A DNA stretch of 64,000 nucleotides from Bacillus infantis NRRL B-14911 (GTDB lineage Bacteria > Bacillota > Bacilli > Bacillales > Cytobacillaceae): positions 1,078,501-1,142,500 of the forward strand of contig NC_022524.1 in the NCBI RefSeq assembly GCF_000473245.1. Direction: 5' to 3'. Positions 8,830 through 17,838 of this stretch are shown here, piece by piece. The notes below the pieces were generated by a model. The model worked only from the letters and a program-made list of their open reading frames with translations, was not told the origin of the DNA and made no database searches. The position numbers and the translations under genes were made by a program. Position 1 is the first letter of the stretch. Every line of letters starts with the position of its first letter.

Positions 8830-8994
8830 GTGCTAATCATTATTATTCTGTAAAATGCCTGAATGCATTCGGTTTCACATAAACTTCAGCTTAAAACTGG
8901 TACCGGGAAAAAATTTAAATAATTTGAAAATGGGTTGATTATTGTATCCTGCAGACTTTACACTTATTTCAATTACTGAATGGGGGAATTTTGC

Positions 8995-10638
8995 ATGTAT
9001 GCAGAATTGCAGGGACTGACAATCTTTGAACAGGCGGAAAAGCTGACAGCAGAGCTCATCAAGCGGGATAGCTATACCAATACAGACGGTGAAAGAAAGA
9101 AGGCAGAATTTATTAAGGAGATCATCGGCACCTTTCCATATTTCAAAACCCGCCCAAGTTTTTGCTGGGAGCAGAAGATTGAAGCGGACCCTTTTTCCAG
9201 GAAAAATGTATTTGCTTTTATTAAAGGAAAGGGAAAGCAGACAATCCTCTATCATGCCCATTTTGATACGGTAGGGATTGAAGACTATGGCACATTAAAG
9301 CCCATTGCCCATGATCCGGACGGGCTGCAGGCTTTCTTTGCGCAATATGAAGCAGATATGGAGCTTTGTAGTGATGCAAGATCAGGTGAATGGCTTTTTG
9401 GCCGAGGGGCGCTTGATATGCAAAGCGGAATTGCTGTCCACCTGGCAAATCTCCTTTATTTTTCAGAGCATCCAGAGGAGCTTGACGGGAATTTGCTGGT
9501 CCTCTTCAATGCGGATGAAGAAGGCCAGCACACAGGCATTCGGGCTGCACTGGGGGAACTGCTCCGGCTCAAAGCAGAGCACGGGCTTCAATACCGGGCC
9601 AGCATCAATAATGACTTCATCTCCCCTCTGTTCGACGGAGACAGCAGAAAGTATATCTATGCAGGAACTGCCGGCAAGCTGCTGCCGTGTTTTTATATTG
9701 CAGGGAGAGAAGCGCATGCAGGCGAAAGCCTTGCAGGGCTTGACCCGACGATTGTAGCATCAGAGCTCAATCTAAGGATCAGCCAGAACTTCAATCTTGC
9801 GGAAAAGGTAGAAGATGAATTAATCCTGCCGCCGAGCTGCTTATATATGAAAGATGACAAAAAAAGCTATGATGTCCAGACAGCCGTAAGCTGCAAGCTG
9901 TATTTTAATTATTTTATCTATAATAAATCGCCTGTAGAGCTGATGAAGGAATTGAAGATGATTGCAATGGAAGCGTGCACTGACGCTGAGAGGAGGCTGT
10001 CGGAGAGCTATGAGCTTTATCGGCGCACCAATAGCCTTCCCAGGGGAGGTCATGACTGGGGAATGGAGGTCATCACCTTTTCGGAAATGGTCCATTATCT
10101 TGATGGACTAGGGCTCGATCCTGTGAAAGCTGTGAGGGATAGCATTAAAGAAGCGGGAGAGTATGAAAATGATGAGCGGATGCTTGCATTCGCAGCTGTC
10201 GAGGCACTTCACCGGCTTGATCCCGAGAAAAAGCCGAGAGCAATCCTGTTCTTTGCACCTCCATTCCTTCCTGCGAATCACATTGAGGGTGGAATCATCC
10301 TGAGCTGTCTAGAAGAAGTGCTTAGAGAGGAGGAGATGCTGACAGGCGAGGAATTTAAACTGAGAAAGTATTTCCCTTACCTGTCTGATGCCAGCTTTCT
10401 TTCATACAGCGGGTCAGATAATGAAATTGGCTTGTTAAAGCAGAATTTCCCGGCAATGGACAAGCTCTTTCCCGTCCCGCTGGGAGAAATGAAAACACTG
10501 AATATTCCTTCCCTGAATATCGGAGTCTATGGAAAGGGAGGACATAAATGGACAGAAAGAGTCTACAAGCCATATACCTTTGGCATTCTGCCTGACCTGA
10601 TCAGAAAGCTGACTGTCAGGCTGCTTCAAAGCGGCTGA
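8995..10638 (+). CDS. M20-family amidohydrolase, RocB-like
   Basis: A 547-residue cytosolic metallohydrolase. Metal-site motifs of the M20 family are present: HAHFDTVG (His/Asp ligands, near residue 87), the GRGALDMQSG aspartate motif near 137-146 and the NADEEGQHTG glutamates near 172-181. The length and the DTVGIEDYGTLKPIAHDP segment fit RocB, the long M20 member of the arginine-utilisation group, whose exact substrate is not settled. No roc genes flank it here, so an arginine link is not supported by context. ATG 8995 has GGGGGAA 6 bases upstream; an ATG at 8980 is less likely. Confidence 0.85.
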   Translation: MYAELQGLTIFEQAEKLTAELIKRDSYTNTDGERKKAEFIKEIIGTFPYFKTRPSFCWEQKIEADPFSRKNVFAFIKGKGKQTILYHAHFDTVGIEDYGTLKPIAHDPDGLQAFFAQYEADMELCSDARSGEWLFGRGALDMQSGIAVHLANLLYFSEHPEELDGNLLVLFNADEEGQHTGIRAALGELLRLKAEHGLQYRASINNDFISPLFDGDSRKYIYAGTAGKLLPCFYIAGREAHAGESLAGLDPTIVASELNLRISQNFNLAEKVEDELILPPSCLYMKDDKKSYDVQTAVSCKLYFNYFIYNKSPVELMKELKMIAMEACTDAERRLSESYELYRRTNSLPRGGHDWGMEVITFSEMVHYLDGLGLDPVKAVRDSIKEAGEYENDERMLAFAAVEALHRLDPEKKPRAILFFAPPFLPANHIEGGIILSCLEEVLREEEMLTGEEFKLRKYFPYLSDASFLSYSGSDNEIGLLKQNFPAMDKLFPVPLGEMKTLNIPSLNIGVYGKGGHKWTERVYKPYTFGILPDLIRKLTVRLLQSG

Positions 10639-10667
10639 TCATAAGTCCCGTTCTTTAAAAGGCTGCC

Positions 10668-12548
10668 TCAGTCAGCAGCCTGATCCAGGAAAAATCTGCG
10701 TGTAAGCACAAGCCCTGCTATATAAAGCCCAAAAGCAAAATAGGCAGGGAGGAGATGATAAAAGGTGGTATAGCCGATATAAAAATGGGTAAGAATGCCT
10801 GCCGCAAAGGCAGGAATCCCGCCGATGAGGAGCATCCTCCACACCCACTTCTCACCTTGCCGGAAGCCCCATAGGGCGGTCATCAGCACCAGCAGGCCAA
10901 CACTGAACAAAGCGCTGCCAAAACCGGCACGGTCATGGGCAATCAGCGGGATGAGCTTTTCATTGAGATTGTTCATCTGTTCAGGGGTCATGCAGATATA
11001 TCCGATATCAGTCTGAACGAAAACACCGGTTGCACCTATGGCGGAAATGGATATCCCCCCAATAACAAAAGAAAAACCAAGGATGACAAAACACAGCTGC
11101 CCCCAGAGGCTTTTGCGCCAGGCTGCTGTGTTTTTTTTATTAATAGAACGAGGCCTTTGATTGGGTTCCTTTGAGTTCCGGAGCCCCAATAAAAAGAAGG
11201 GAAGCAGAATAAGCCAAAAAAGTCCGTGAAGCCAATCAAAGTAGCCGTATCCGATAAACAGCAGGATTCCGAGAAAACCAGTCACCGCGCCAGCATTGAT
11301 GGCCTTCCGTGCCCAGTGGAGACCGTTCCTGGCACCGTGGCGGGCAAGCTCCATATAGAGGATTCCGCCGGAGATCATGGTCCCGGCGAGTGTCATCCGG
11401 TCGTGCAGCATAAATTTGATGAGCAGCGGGTTCATCAGTATAAGGTCTTCCCGGCTGATGCCAAGGAAATGTTCATCATAGGGAAGAATGACAGATGTCA
11501 GGCTGAAAAAAAGGGCGATCAGCCCGCCAATCAGGATGAAAAGACCAAACAGCCAATACAGCATCCAGCCTCCAAAATCCCCCCTTCCTGCATGAACCTC
11601 GGGGTCTGCAGCCGCTTCATTGATCCTCTTTGGAAGCCCGGGCCCTGAGGAAACATATCCTCCCGACAGCATAATCAAGTCTGCTCCTGCTGTATATAAT
11701 GAAATGGCATCCTCCGGCTCAAGGACTCCCCCGGAGATAATTGCAGGAAAGCCAGCTGGATATGCGTTTCTTATAGTCGATAAACAATCCGTGAAAGCTT
11801 CTGGAGCGCTCAATGGGAAGGTCTGCCTGCCGCCTGAAAAAGACGCCTCTTCATCTAATACAATCCCCTGAATCAGGTCTTCATCTGCCAAAGCGGCAAT
11901 AACGGTTTGCTGCTTCCGGAAGGCAGCGGGGGAAGTGCCCAGGAGGACAGGTTTGCCTTTAAGAATACCGGCAATCTTTCTATAGTGATCCTGCTTAAAC
12001 CTCCAACCGTTTTCAATGATCATTGCCGAAGCGTATGGGCAAAGGCGTCCAGCCAGCTCGATAATTTCAGCTGCTGCCAAATCCATGCTGGAAGCAGGTG
12101 AATCTATTCTGATGAACAGCGGCTGATGGGCAGCTTTCATTTTTTCAAGCTGGGAGATCGTCCTATCCACTCCAATGGACTCCAGCGGGACAGGATAGGA
12201 AATCGATCCATCTTGATGCTTGACAGCGGTCCCGCTGGAAAGCTGCACTTCCATAGAAACAGGGCCGGCTTCCAGAAAACCGAAGCCGAGCCCGGTAAAA
12301 GCCTTTGTACCGGAAAGAAGGGGGTCCACTTTCCCGCTTAAGCCGACAGGCGATTGAAAGCTGTATCCAAGCATCGTCTTTTGAAGTTCAGGTGCCGGAG
12401 ACATATGGCCAAGAAATTCAATGATGTGCCTGCCGCCCGGCAGCGATGAAAGAGTGTTCATCCCTTTATGGATAAATTCCCGTCCCGCTCCGCCCGGGAG
12501 CCTTTCCAGAATCGGTTTGAATATCGGATGATATGACCAGTCAGGCAT
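10668..12548 (-). CDS. Dihydroorotate dehydrogenase-like domain fused to a polytopic membrane domain
   Basis: A 626-residue protein in two halves. Residues 1 to about 305 follow the FMN-barrel fold of class 2 dihydroorotate dehydrogenase: LGYSFQSPVGLSGKVDP, GLGFGFLEAGPVS, and near 265-300 GGVLEPEDAISLYTAGADLI and SSGPGLPKRIN, which mirror the phosphate/FMN-binding end of PyrD. Residues about 318-626 hold seven or eight hydrophobic segments. The canonical NVSSPNT catalytic-serine loop and the class 2 VTPxPQxGN motif are not recognisable, so normal PyrD activity is doubtful. ATG 12548 is preferred, since GGGAGG ends 8 bases before it; the upstream GTG overlaps that site. The gene stands alone. 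Role unknown. Confidence 0.8.
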   Translation of the reverse strand: MPDWSYHPIFKPILERLPGGAGREFIHKGMNTLSSLPGGRHIIEFLGHMSPAPELQKTMLGYSFQSPVGLSGKVDPLLSGTKAFTGLGFGFLEAGPVSMEVQLSSGTAVKHQDGSISYPVPLESIGVDRTISQLEKMKAAHQPLFIRIDSPASSMDLAAAEIIELAGRLCPYASAMIIENGWRFKQDHYRKIAGILKGKPVLLGTSPAAFRKQQTVIAALADEDLIQGIVLDEEASFSGGRQTFPLSAPEAFTDCLSTIRNAYPAGFPAIISGGVLEPEDAISLYTAGADLIMLSGGYVSSGPGLPKRINEAAADPEVHAGRGDFGGWMLYWLFGLFILIGGLIALFFSLTSVILPYDEHFLGISREDLILMNPLLIKFMLHDRMTLAGTMISGGILYMELARHGARNGLHWARKAINAGAVTGFLGILLFIGYGYFDWLHGLFWLILLPFFLLGLRNSKEPNQRPRSINKKNTAAWRKSLWGQLCFVILGFSFVIGGISISAIGATGVFVQTDIGYICMTPEQMNNLNEKLIPLIAHDRAGFGSALFSVGLLVLMTALWGFRQGEKWVWRMLLIGGIPAFAAGILTHFYIGYTTFYHLLPAYFAFGLYIAGLVLTRRFFLDQAAD

Positions 12549-12731
12549 CGTGTGCACCTCCCTGATGATTTTCTAATCCTAGTGTACTTGAAAACTTCCA
12601 TTCTAACCAGAAGGCAGCGAGGGGGCAGGACGGCATTTTTTTCTGAAAATACAAATGAAAATATTTTCCAAAATCAGTACCCGTTGTAAAATAAAATTAT
12701 GAAATCAATTTGAATGTGCGAGGTCACTAGA

Positions 12732-13439
12732 ATGATAGAAGGAAAAATCTTGGTTGTCGAGGATGAATTGCCGATCCGGAAGCTTATTCTATTTAATCTT
12801 GAAAGATCCAACTTCGAGGTGCTTGAAGCGGGAGATGGGAAAACGGCGTTGCAGCTTGCGGAGGATAAAAACCCTTCACTCGTGGTGCTGGATGTGATGC
12901 TTCCTGATATGGATGGTTTTGAAATATGTGCAAGGCTCAGGGAGCGGCACCCGGATCTGCCCATCATTATCCTATCTGCAAGAGGGCAGGATATGGACAA
13001 AATCATGGGTCTTGAAATCGGGGCAGATGACTATATTGTCAAGCCCTTCAACCCGCTTGAGCTTGCCGCAAGGATCCGCTCTGTTCTGAGGCGGACATCA
13101 AGGAATACTTCCCCGGTCCGTCCTGCAGCCTTAGAGCTAGGCCCTTACCTGCTTGAAGTCAAAACCCAGCGCCTGTATAAGTCGGGCAGGCTTGTAAAAT
13201 TGACGGCAAGAGAATTCCAGCTGATGAAGTTTTTCCTGCAAAAGCGGAATGAGCCAGTCACTAGGGATGAGCTTCTTGACGAAGTGTGGGGATTGAATTA
13301 TTTCGGTGATCCGAAAACAGTGGATGTCCATATCAGGAGGCTGCGGGAAAAAATAGAAGATGAACCATCAAGCCCTTTGTTTCTTAAAACGGTTTGGGGC
13401 TATGGCTATTGCTTTCAGGAAAGCGGGCATAAGTCATGA
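12732..13439 (+). CDS. OmpR/PhoB-family response regulator
   Basis: A 235-residue DNA-binding regulator. The N-terminal receiver has the acidic pair in VVEDE, the phosphorylation site Asp54 in VVLDVMLPDMDG, the Ser in LSARG and Lys in YIVKPF. The C-terminal winged helix carries LTAREFQLMKFFL, a recognition-helix region DPKTVDVHIRRLREKIE and the wing VWGYGYCF. ATG 12732 is chosen because gaggt precedes it. The stop overlaps the start of the kinase gene by four bases (ATGA), so the two are translationally coupled. The target genes are unknown; the downstream lipoprotein gene is a candidate part of the module. Confidence 0.93.
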   Translation: MIEGKILVVEDELPIRKLILFNLERSNFEVLEAGDGKTALQLAEDKNPSLVVLDVMLPDMDGFEICARLRERHPDLPIIILSARGQDMDKIMGLEIGADDYIVKPFNPLELAARIRSVLRRTSRNTSPVRPAALELGPYLLEVKTQRLYKSGRLVKLTAREFQLMKFFLQKRNEPVTRDELLDEVWGLNYFGDPKTVDVHIRRLREKIEDEPSSPLFLKTVWGYGYCFQESGHKS

Positions 13440-14809
13440 AAAATGGGATCGGAAAACGTCTTGCAGGAAGCTACCTTGTGATGATCATCATCACAGTGGC
13501 CCTTTTCGAGGCCGTCATCCTGTCAGCCCTGCGGCTTTATTATATGGGGGGTGTCAAGCAGGCGCTCAGGGATCAGGGGAGCATGTTCTCCGTTTATTAT
13601 GAGCAATATTTCCAGACTAGGCCGCTCAAGGATTCTGCAGATCAGCTCCTGCAGCAGTACAATTTCCTCCTTGATGCAAAGGTGCAGATCGTCGGCAAGG
13701 ATGGAGCACTGCTGTCAGGGAGCAGCCTGTCGGAAGGAGAAAGCCTGAAGGGTTTTCAGGATATAGAATCTGCCCTTTCCGGTACTACAGGCTATTGGAC
13801 GGAAACCGAAGCTGGAGAAAAGCTTCTCTCTGTAGCAAGGCCGATCCTCGTTTCCGGAGAGCCGGTAGGTGCCATCAGGCTGACAACTTCACTCGAACAG
13901 CTCAATGAAGTTTTCCTGCAAAATGCATCAGCATTAATTATGATCGGACTCGCCGTCATCCTGATTGCCGGGATTATAAGCTATTTTCTGGCGAATACGA
14001 TTATTAAGCCTGTAAGCCGTATAACAGAGGCTGCAGAACTGATGGCATCCGGAAAGTTTTCAGTGAGGATCAAGAAGGAGCGGGATGATGAAGTTGGCCT
14101 GCTTGCCGATACATTGAATTATATGGCCGAGGAAGCCGAAAAGCATGAGAAGCTGAAGAATGAATTTATTGCCTCTGTTTCCCATGAGCTGAGGACACCT
14201 TTGACCTCTGTCAAAGGATGGGCCCTTACACTCCGGAGCATGACGGATGAAAAGGTGTTCACCGAAGGATTGGATATCATTACAGACGAAAGTGAAAGGC
14301 TTAGCCATCTACTCGGTGAACTGCTTGATCTATCAAGCCTTTCATCAGGGAAGGCGGGCTTTGTTTTTGAGCGTATCCTGCTGCAGAAAATGGTCCAGCA
14401 GACAGTCAATCAGCTTAGACCGCGGGCGACTCGCCAGAATATCCTTTTATCCAGTGAAATAACGGAAGAACCCCTTTTTTTAAATGCAGACAGAGATCGG
14501 CTGAAGCAGGTGCTGCTGAATGTTCTTGATAACAGCTTGAAGTTCACGCCTGCAGAGGGCACCATATCTGTCGCTCTGAAGCGGAAGGAAAAGGAAGCAG
14601 TCATTATCGTCAGTGATACAGGGGCAGGGATACCTTCCGATGAGCTGGAAGCAGTAAAGGAAAAGTTTTATAAAGGAAAAATCCATGGAGCAGGAACCGG
14701 ACTTGGACTTGCAATCTGCCAGGAGATCATAGCGGCACACCAAGGGCAGTTTGAGCTGGCCAGTGAGAGAGGAAAGGGAACTGCCGCATATATCAGGCTG
14801 CCTTTGTAA
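13436..14809 (+). CDS. Membrane sensor histidine kinase (HAMP-HisKA-HATPase)
   Basis: A 457-residue classical sensor kinase. TM1 near residues 12-32, an extracytoplasmic domain of about 120 residues (single Cache/PAS-like size), TM2 near 165-187, a HAMP domain (ANTIIKPVSRITEAAELMASGKF), then His250 in SVSHELRTPLTSVKGW. The ATP-binding part has N box NVLDNSLKFTPAEG, G1 DTGAGIP, and a G2 region GAGTGLGLAICQEI. It is the partner of the OmpR-type regulator upstream, with which it overlaps by four bases. Short of the extracellular sequence, nothing shows what it senses. Confidence 0.93.
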   Translation: MKNGIGKRLAGSYLVMIIITVALFEAVILSALRLYYMGGVKQALRDQGSMFSVYYEQYFQTRPLKDSADQLLQQYNFLLDAKVQIVGKDGALLSGSSLSEGESLKGFQDIESALSGTTGYWTETEAGEKLLSVARPILVSGEPVGAIRLTTSLEQLNEVFLQNASALIMIGLAVILIAGIISYFLANTIIKPVSRITEAAELMASGKFSVRIKKERDDEVGLLADTLNYMAEEAEKHEKLKNEFIASVSHELRTPLTSVKGWALTLRSMTDEKVFTEGLDIITDESERLSHLLGELLDLSSLSSGKAGFVFERILLQKMVQQTVNQLRPRATRQNILLSSEITEEPLFLNADRDRLKQVLLNVLDNSLKFTPAEGTISVALKRKEKEAVIIVSDTGAGIPSDELEAVKEKFYKGKIHGAGTGLGLAICQEIIAAHQGQFELASERGKGTAAYIRLPL

Positions 14810-14860
14810 GGATGGAAGAATGTATTTCCTTCTAGCCCTTGAGGGAGAGTGGAGGGGAAA

Positions 14861-16561
14861 ATGAGAAAACTCAAACTTATAATCATACTGCTGGGCTTTT
14901 TGCTGCTTGGAGGGTGCACGTTTCTTCCTGAGCCGGTCAGCCTTATACAGGCGCCAAGGCCCCCGGCAGAAAAGATTCAGGAAAAAGAAAATCTTGAGCC
15001 TGTCGCCAAGCGGTTCCTCCCTGCAGATGCAATTTTAGCGGTTCCTGACAGGCCGGTTGGAGGAAGCAGCATACTGGAAGCGGATTTTGATGGAGATGGG
15101 TCACCGGAAGCGGCAGTTTTCTACAAGCTCAAAGGAGACCCCGGCAAACCAGGGACTCTTATTCTCAAAAAAGTGCAAAAAGAATGGACTTTGCAGGAAG
15201 ACATAAAAGGGATTGGATTTGATGTTGGCTGGGGTGCGGCCGCCGACGTGACAGGGGATGGAGCGGATGAACTATTGCTGGGCTGGAGCATCGGCGCTTC
15301 AGCAGGAAGCACGCTCAATATTTTTTCCTTTGCTGAAGGCTCCCTGAAAAAGATTGGCCAGGAAAACTATCACGAGCTGGAAATGGTCCGCCCTGAAGAA
15401 GGATCTTTCTATTCATTGGCCGTCTGGGCACGCGATCTTGCTGACGTGTATCAGGTTGATATGCTGTCATGGGACGGCAGCCGCTTTGCTTCTGATAAAG
15501 AGCTGTATCCAGCTTACTTCCCTAAAGTTTCACAATATTATAAAGCAAGGACAGCTGAAGTCCCTGATGCAGCAATATACTGGTATTTCCTGGCTGAAGC
15601 GCAGGTGAAGGAAGGAAAGCCCGAAGAAGCAATCCAATCAATAGAAAAGGGCATGAACCTAAACATGATTATGCCGGGTTACAGCAAGTTTTCAGAGCTG
15701 AAAGACGAAATTATAGCAATGCTTGAAGACAGGGAGGGACAGGATACTGCTTTATATATTCCCGAACCTGACCTGACGCTCGCTATCCCGCTTGATTTGT
15801 TTCCTTATTTGGCTGTGGAGGGATCTCCCGGACCAAGCAATGAATACCGTTTATCTGCTAGCATCAAGCCCGAGGGGGAGGAAAAAGGGCAGCTGTTTGA
15901 TATTGTGATTTATCCTAAAGATGCGGGAGAACCCATTGATGAAAAAGATATGCTGAAGCTTTTTGAGGATGACCGTTTTATATATATGGTCAGGAAAGGT
16001 TGGAAAAACCCCTATCCCCCGGGCAGTCCTGCTTTTGATCTTTACAGCTTGGCAGTATCCAAAAAGGATGAAATAATCTCCAGCCTGAAGAGGGGCTCTC
16101 CTGTACAGAAGCTCGAAAACCTGGAGGAAGAAATGCTGGCTGCTGCCATCAATGAAGCGGCACAAATGCGCTGGCATGTTCAAAGCGGAGGCAATATAGA
16201 AGAAATGGAATCCATAACGATCAATGAATTGGACTATCGCTTTATGGGCAGGGATCTTGATTCAGAATCAAAGCTGATCCAGTATTTTTCATCTTCTTTT
16301 ACAAATGAAGCCATTTCAGCTTATATCATTCATTCAGGCATCAAGGTCCACAATGGAAGGCTCGTGCAGCCTAATGCAGACGGCGGGTCCATCATGGGCT
16401 ATCAGCATGCAGAAATCCTTCAGATGAAGGATGCCGGTGACGTGAAAGAGTTTGATTTAAAGGCCCCGCTCGGTGATACACTTTTATACGAAACCTTTCA
16501 TATTGAATTTGAAAAAACAAAGGCCGGCTGGAAAATTTCTTCTATGCCGGGAAGCTTTTAG
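14861..16561 (+). CDS. Large lipoprotein with FG-GAP/VCBS-like repeats
   Basis: A 566-residue predicted lipoprotein: MRKLK, a hydrophobic run and lipobox LGGC (Cys near residue 20). Residues about 60-160 look like FG-GAP/VCBS-type calcium-binding propeller blades: ADFDGDGSPEAAVFYKL and AADVTGDGADELLLGWS. The rest has TPR-like helical sequence (AIQSIEKGMNL) and no domain I recognise. ATG 14861 has GGAGGGG immediately upstream. It lies about 50 bases after the kinase gene and may be an accessory surface sensor of that system, though this is inferred from position only. A terminator follows. Confidence 0.75.
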   Translation: MRKLKLIIILLGFLLLGGCTFLPEPVSLIQAPRPPAEKIQEKENLEPVAKRFLPADAILAVPDRPVGGSSILEADFDGDGSPEAAVFYKLKGDPGKPGTLILKKVQKEWTLQEDIKGIGFDVGWGAAADVTGDGADELLLGWSIGASAGSTLNIFSFAEGSLKKIGQENYHELEMVRPEEGSFYSLAVWARDLADVYQVDMLSWDGSRFASDKELYPAYFPKVSQYYKARTAEVPDAAIYWYFLAEAQVKEGKPEEAIQSIEKGMNLNMIMPGYSKFSELKDEIIAMLEDREGQDTALYIPEPDLTLAIPLDLFPYLAVEGSPGPSNEYRLSASIKPEGEEKGQLFDIVIYPKDAGEPIDEKDMLKLFEDDRFIYMVRKGWKNPYPPGSPAFDLYSLAVSKKDEIISSLKRGSPVQKLENLEEEMLAAAINEAAQMRWHVQSGGNIEEMESITINELDYRFMGRDLDSESKLIQYFSSSFTNEAISAYIIHSGIKVHNGRLVQPNADGGSIMGYQHAEILQMKDAGDVKEFDLKAPLGDTLLYETFHIEFEKTKAGWKISSMPGSF

Positions 16562-16566
16562 TGCTT

Positions 16567-16600
16567 GAACCATCCCCTGCGGCCAGGGATGGTTCATTTC
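16567..16600. terminator. Rho-independent terminator, probably bidirectional
   Basis: GAACCATCCC (16567-16576) pairs with GGGATGGTTC (16586-16595), followed by a short U run. It separates the lipoprotein gene from the convergent 34-codon ORF. Confidence 0.8.
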
Positions 16601-16617
16601 TGTTAATGCTGCTCATG

Positions 16618-16722
16618 TTATTTTTCATGATCCTTGCTGCTGCCTTTTCTCAGGCTTAAGCTATAGGCAGCAGCTGATATTATTGAAGCGCATAGGAACA
16701 GCAGGCATAAAATCCCTAGCAT
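16618..16722 (-). CDS. Small single-pass membrane peptide (34 aa)
   Basis: A 35-codon frame starts with ATG at 16722 and is preceded by AAGGAGG at 7-base spacing. It reads MLGILCLLFLCASIIS followed by AAAYSLSLRKGSSKDHEK and a TAA stop. This gives one hydrophobic helix with two Cys and a positively charged, hydrophilic tail, the layout of a small membrane protein with its C-terminus inside. It ends just before a terminator and is divergent from the LacI-type gene. No family is recognised. The good ribosome binding site and clean topology are the support. Confidence 0.6.
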   Translation of the reverse strand: MLGILCLLFLCASIISAAAYSLSLRKGSSKDHEK

Positions 16723-16806
16723 CCGGCATCCTCCTTCCTGAATTTCTCAAACCCTAAGAGGAGCATAAAGTATGAAATGCGTTCCAGCGCAAGTGAAAAT
16801 GCAGCA

Positions 16807-16815
16807 TGCTATAAT
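16807..16815 (+). promoter_or_regulatory. Extended -10 promoter of the LacI-type gene
   Basis: TGCTATAAT (extended -10) lies 25 bases before the start codon. Upstream, TGCGTTccAGCGCA (from 16779) is an imperfect inverted repeat of the kind LacI/GalR repressors bind, so autoregulation is possible. Confidence 0.5.
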
Positions 16816-16839
16816 GCTGATAAGCAAGGAGGTCAGGGG

Positions 16840-17811
16840 ATGGCGAATATCAGAGAAATTGCCAAACTGGCAAACGTGTCTGTGTCAACAGTTTCCAGGG
16901 TGCTTAATAAGCATCCTTATGTGGCTGAAGAAAAGCGGCTGGCCGTCATGCAGGCCATTGAAAAACTTGATTATATCCAGAATATCAATGCAGTCCATCT
17001 GTCAAGAGGGAAGACCAAGACGGTAGGGGTTATGCTGCCATATGTGAATCATCCTTATTTTTCTTCCCTTCTGGAAGGAATTGGAGAGGAAGCGTTAAAG
17101 CATGAGTATGGGCTTCATCTTTTTCAGACTGCCTATGATCCTGATAAAGAAATAGAGGCACTAGCAAAGATGAAAATGAGGATGGTTGATGGGATGATCA
17201 TTCTTTCCCGGAAAAGCAGCTGGAGCAAAATGGAGGAGTACTGCCTCAGCATGCCTGCAGTCATTTGTGAAAAGCTGGACCATCCTTCTGTCAGTGCTGT
17301 CTTTATCGACCATTATAAAGCGTTTCGCCAGGGGCTCGATCATCTGCTGTCTAAAGGGTATAGGAGAATCGGCTATTGCATTGCCAGGAGAACCGGCACA
17401 AACAGCAACCTCCGTTATCAGGCATTCTCTGAAGGACTGGCAGAACAGAATATCGCCGTTACAGAAGATTGGATTTTTGACAGATGCCTGGGCATTGAGG
17501 ATGGCGAAAGGGTGGCCAGGCAGCTTTATGGGATGGCAGAGAGGCCGGACGCGCTGCTCGTCAGCAGCGATCAGGTGGCAGCCGGCATCATTGCGGAATG
17601 GAGCAAGCTGGGACTCAGGATACCAGGTGATCTTGCTGTTTTAAGCTTTGATAATCATCCGATTTCCAGGGCTTTGCAGATTACAACGATGGATCTGCCT
17701 GTAAACGAAATGGGCAAAACAGCTTTCAGGCTGTTCCTCGAAAGGCTCACGAGCGGACAGGTAAAACAGATGGAGGCAGAAGCAGCCCTGATTGAAAGGA
17801 AAACTGTCTGA
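16840..17811 (+). CDS. LacI/GalR-family transcriptional regulator
   Basis: 323 residues. The N-terminal helix-turn-helix and hinge are intact: IREIAKLANVSVSTVSRVLNK, then NAVHLSRGKTKTVGVMLPYV. The remaining 260 residues form the periplasmic-binding-protein-like effector domain (HPYFSSLLEGIGEEA, LLVSSDQVAAGIIAEW, LAVLSFDNHPISRALQITTM). ATG 16840 follows AAGGAGG by 7 bases. Genes for a nucleotidyltransferase and a gluconate-pathway dehydrogenase follow on the same strand, so a sugar or sugar acid is a plausible ligand, but the effector cannot be read from sequence. Confidence 0.92.
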   Translation: MANIREIAKLANVSVSTVSRVLNKHPYVAEEKRLAVMQAIEKLDYIQNINAVHLSRGKTKTVGVMLPYVNHPYFSSLLEGIGEEALKHEYGLHLFQTAYDPDKEIEALAKMKMRMVDGMIILSRKSSWSKMEEYCLSMPAVICEKLDHPSVSAVFIDHYKAFRQGLDHLLSKGYRRIGYCIARRTGTNSNLRYQAFSEGLAEQNIAVTEDWIFDRCLGIEDGERVARQLYGMAERPDALLVSSDQVAAGIIAEWSKLGLRIPGDLAVLSFDNHPISRALQITTMDLPVNEMGKTAFRLFLERLTSGQVKQMEAEAALIERKTV

Positions 17812-17838
17812 AGGGACATGCTGCCGGGGAGTGAGTGT

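Noticed and set aside
8758-8900. Purine riboswitch before pbuO
   Set aside because: No conserved aptamer core was found; the region instead contains PurBoxes overlapping the promoter.
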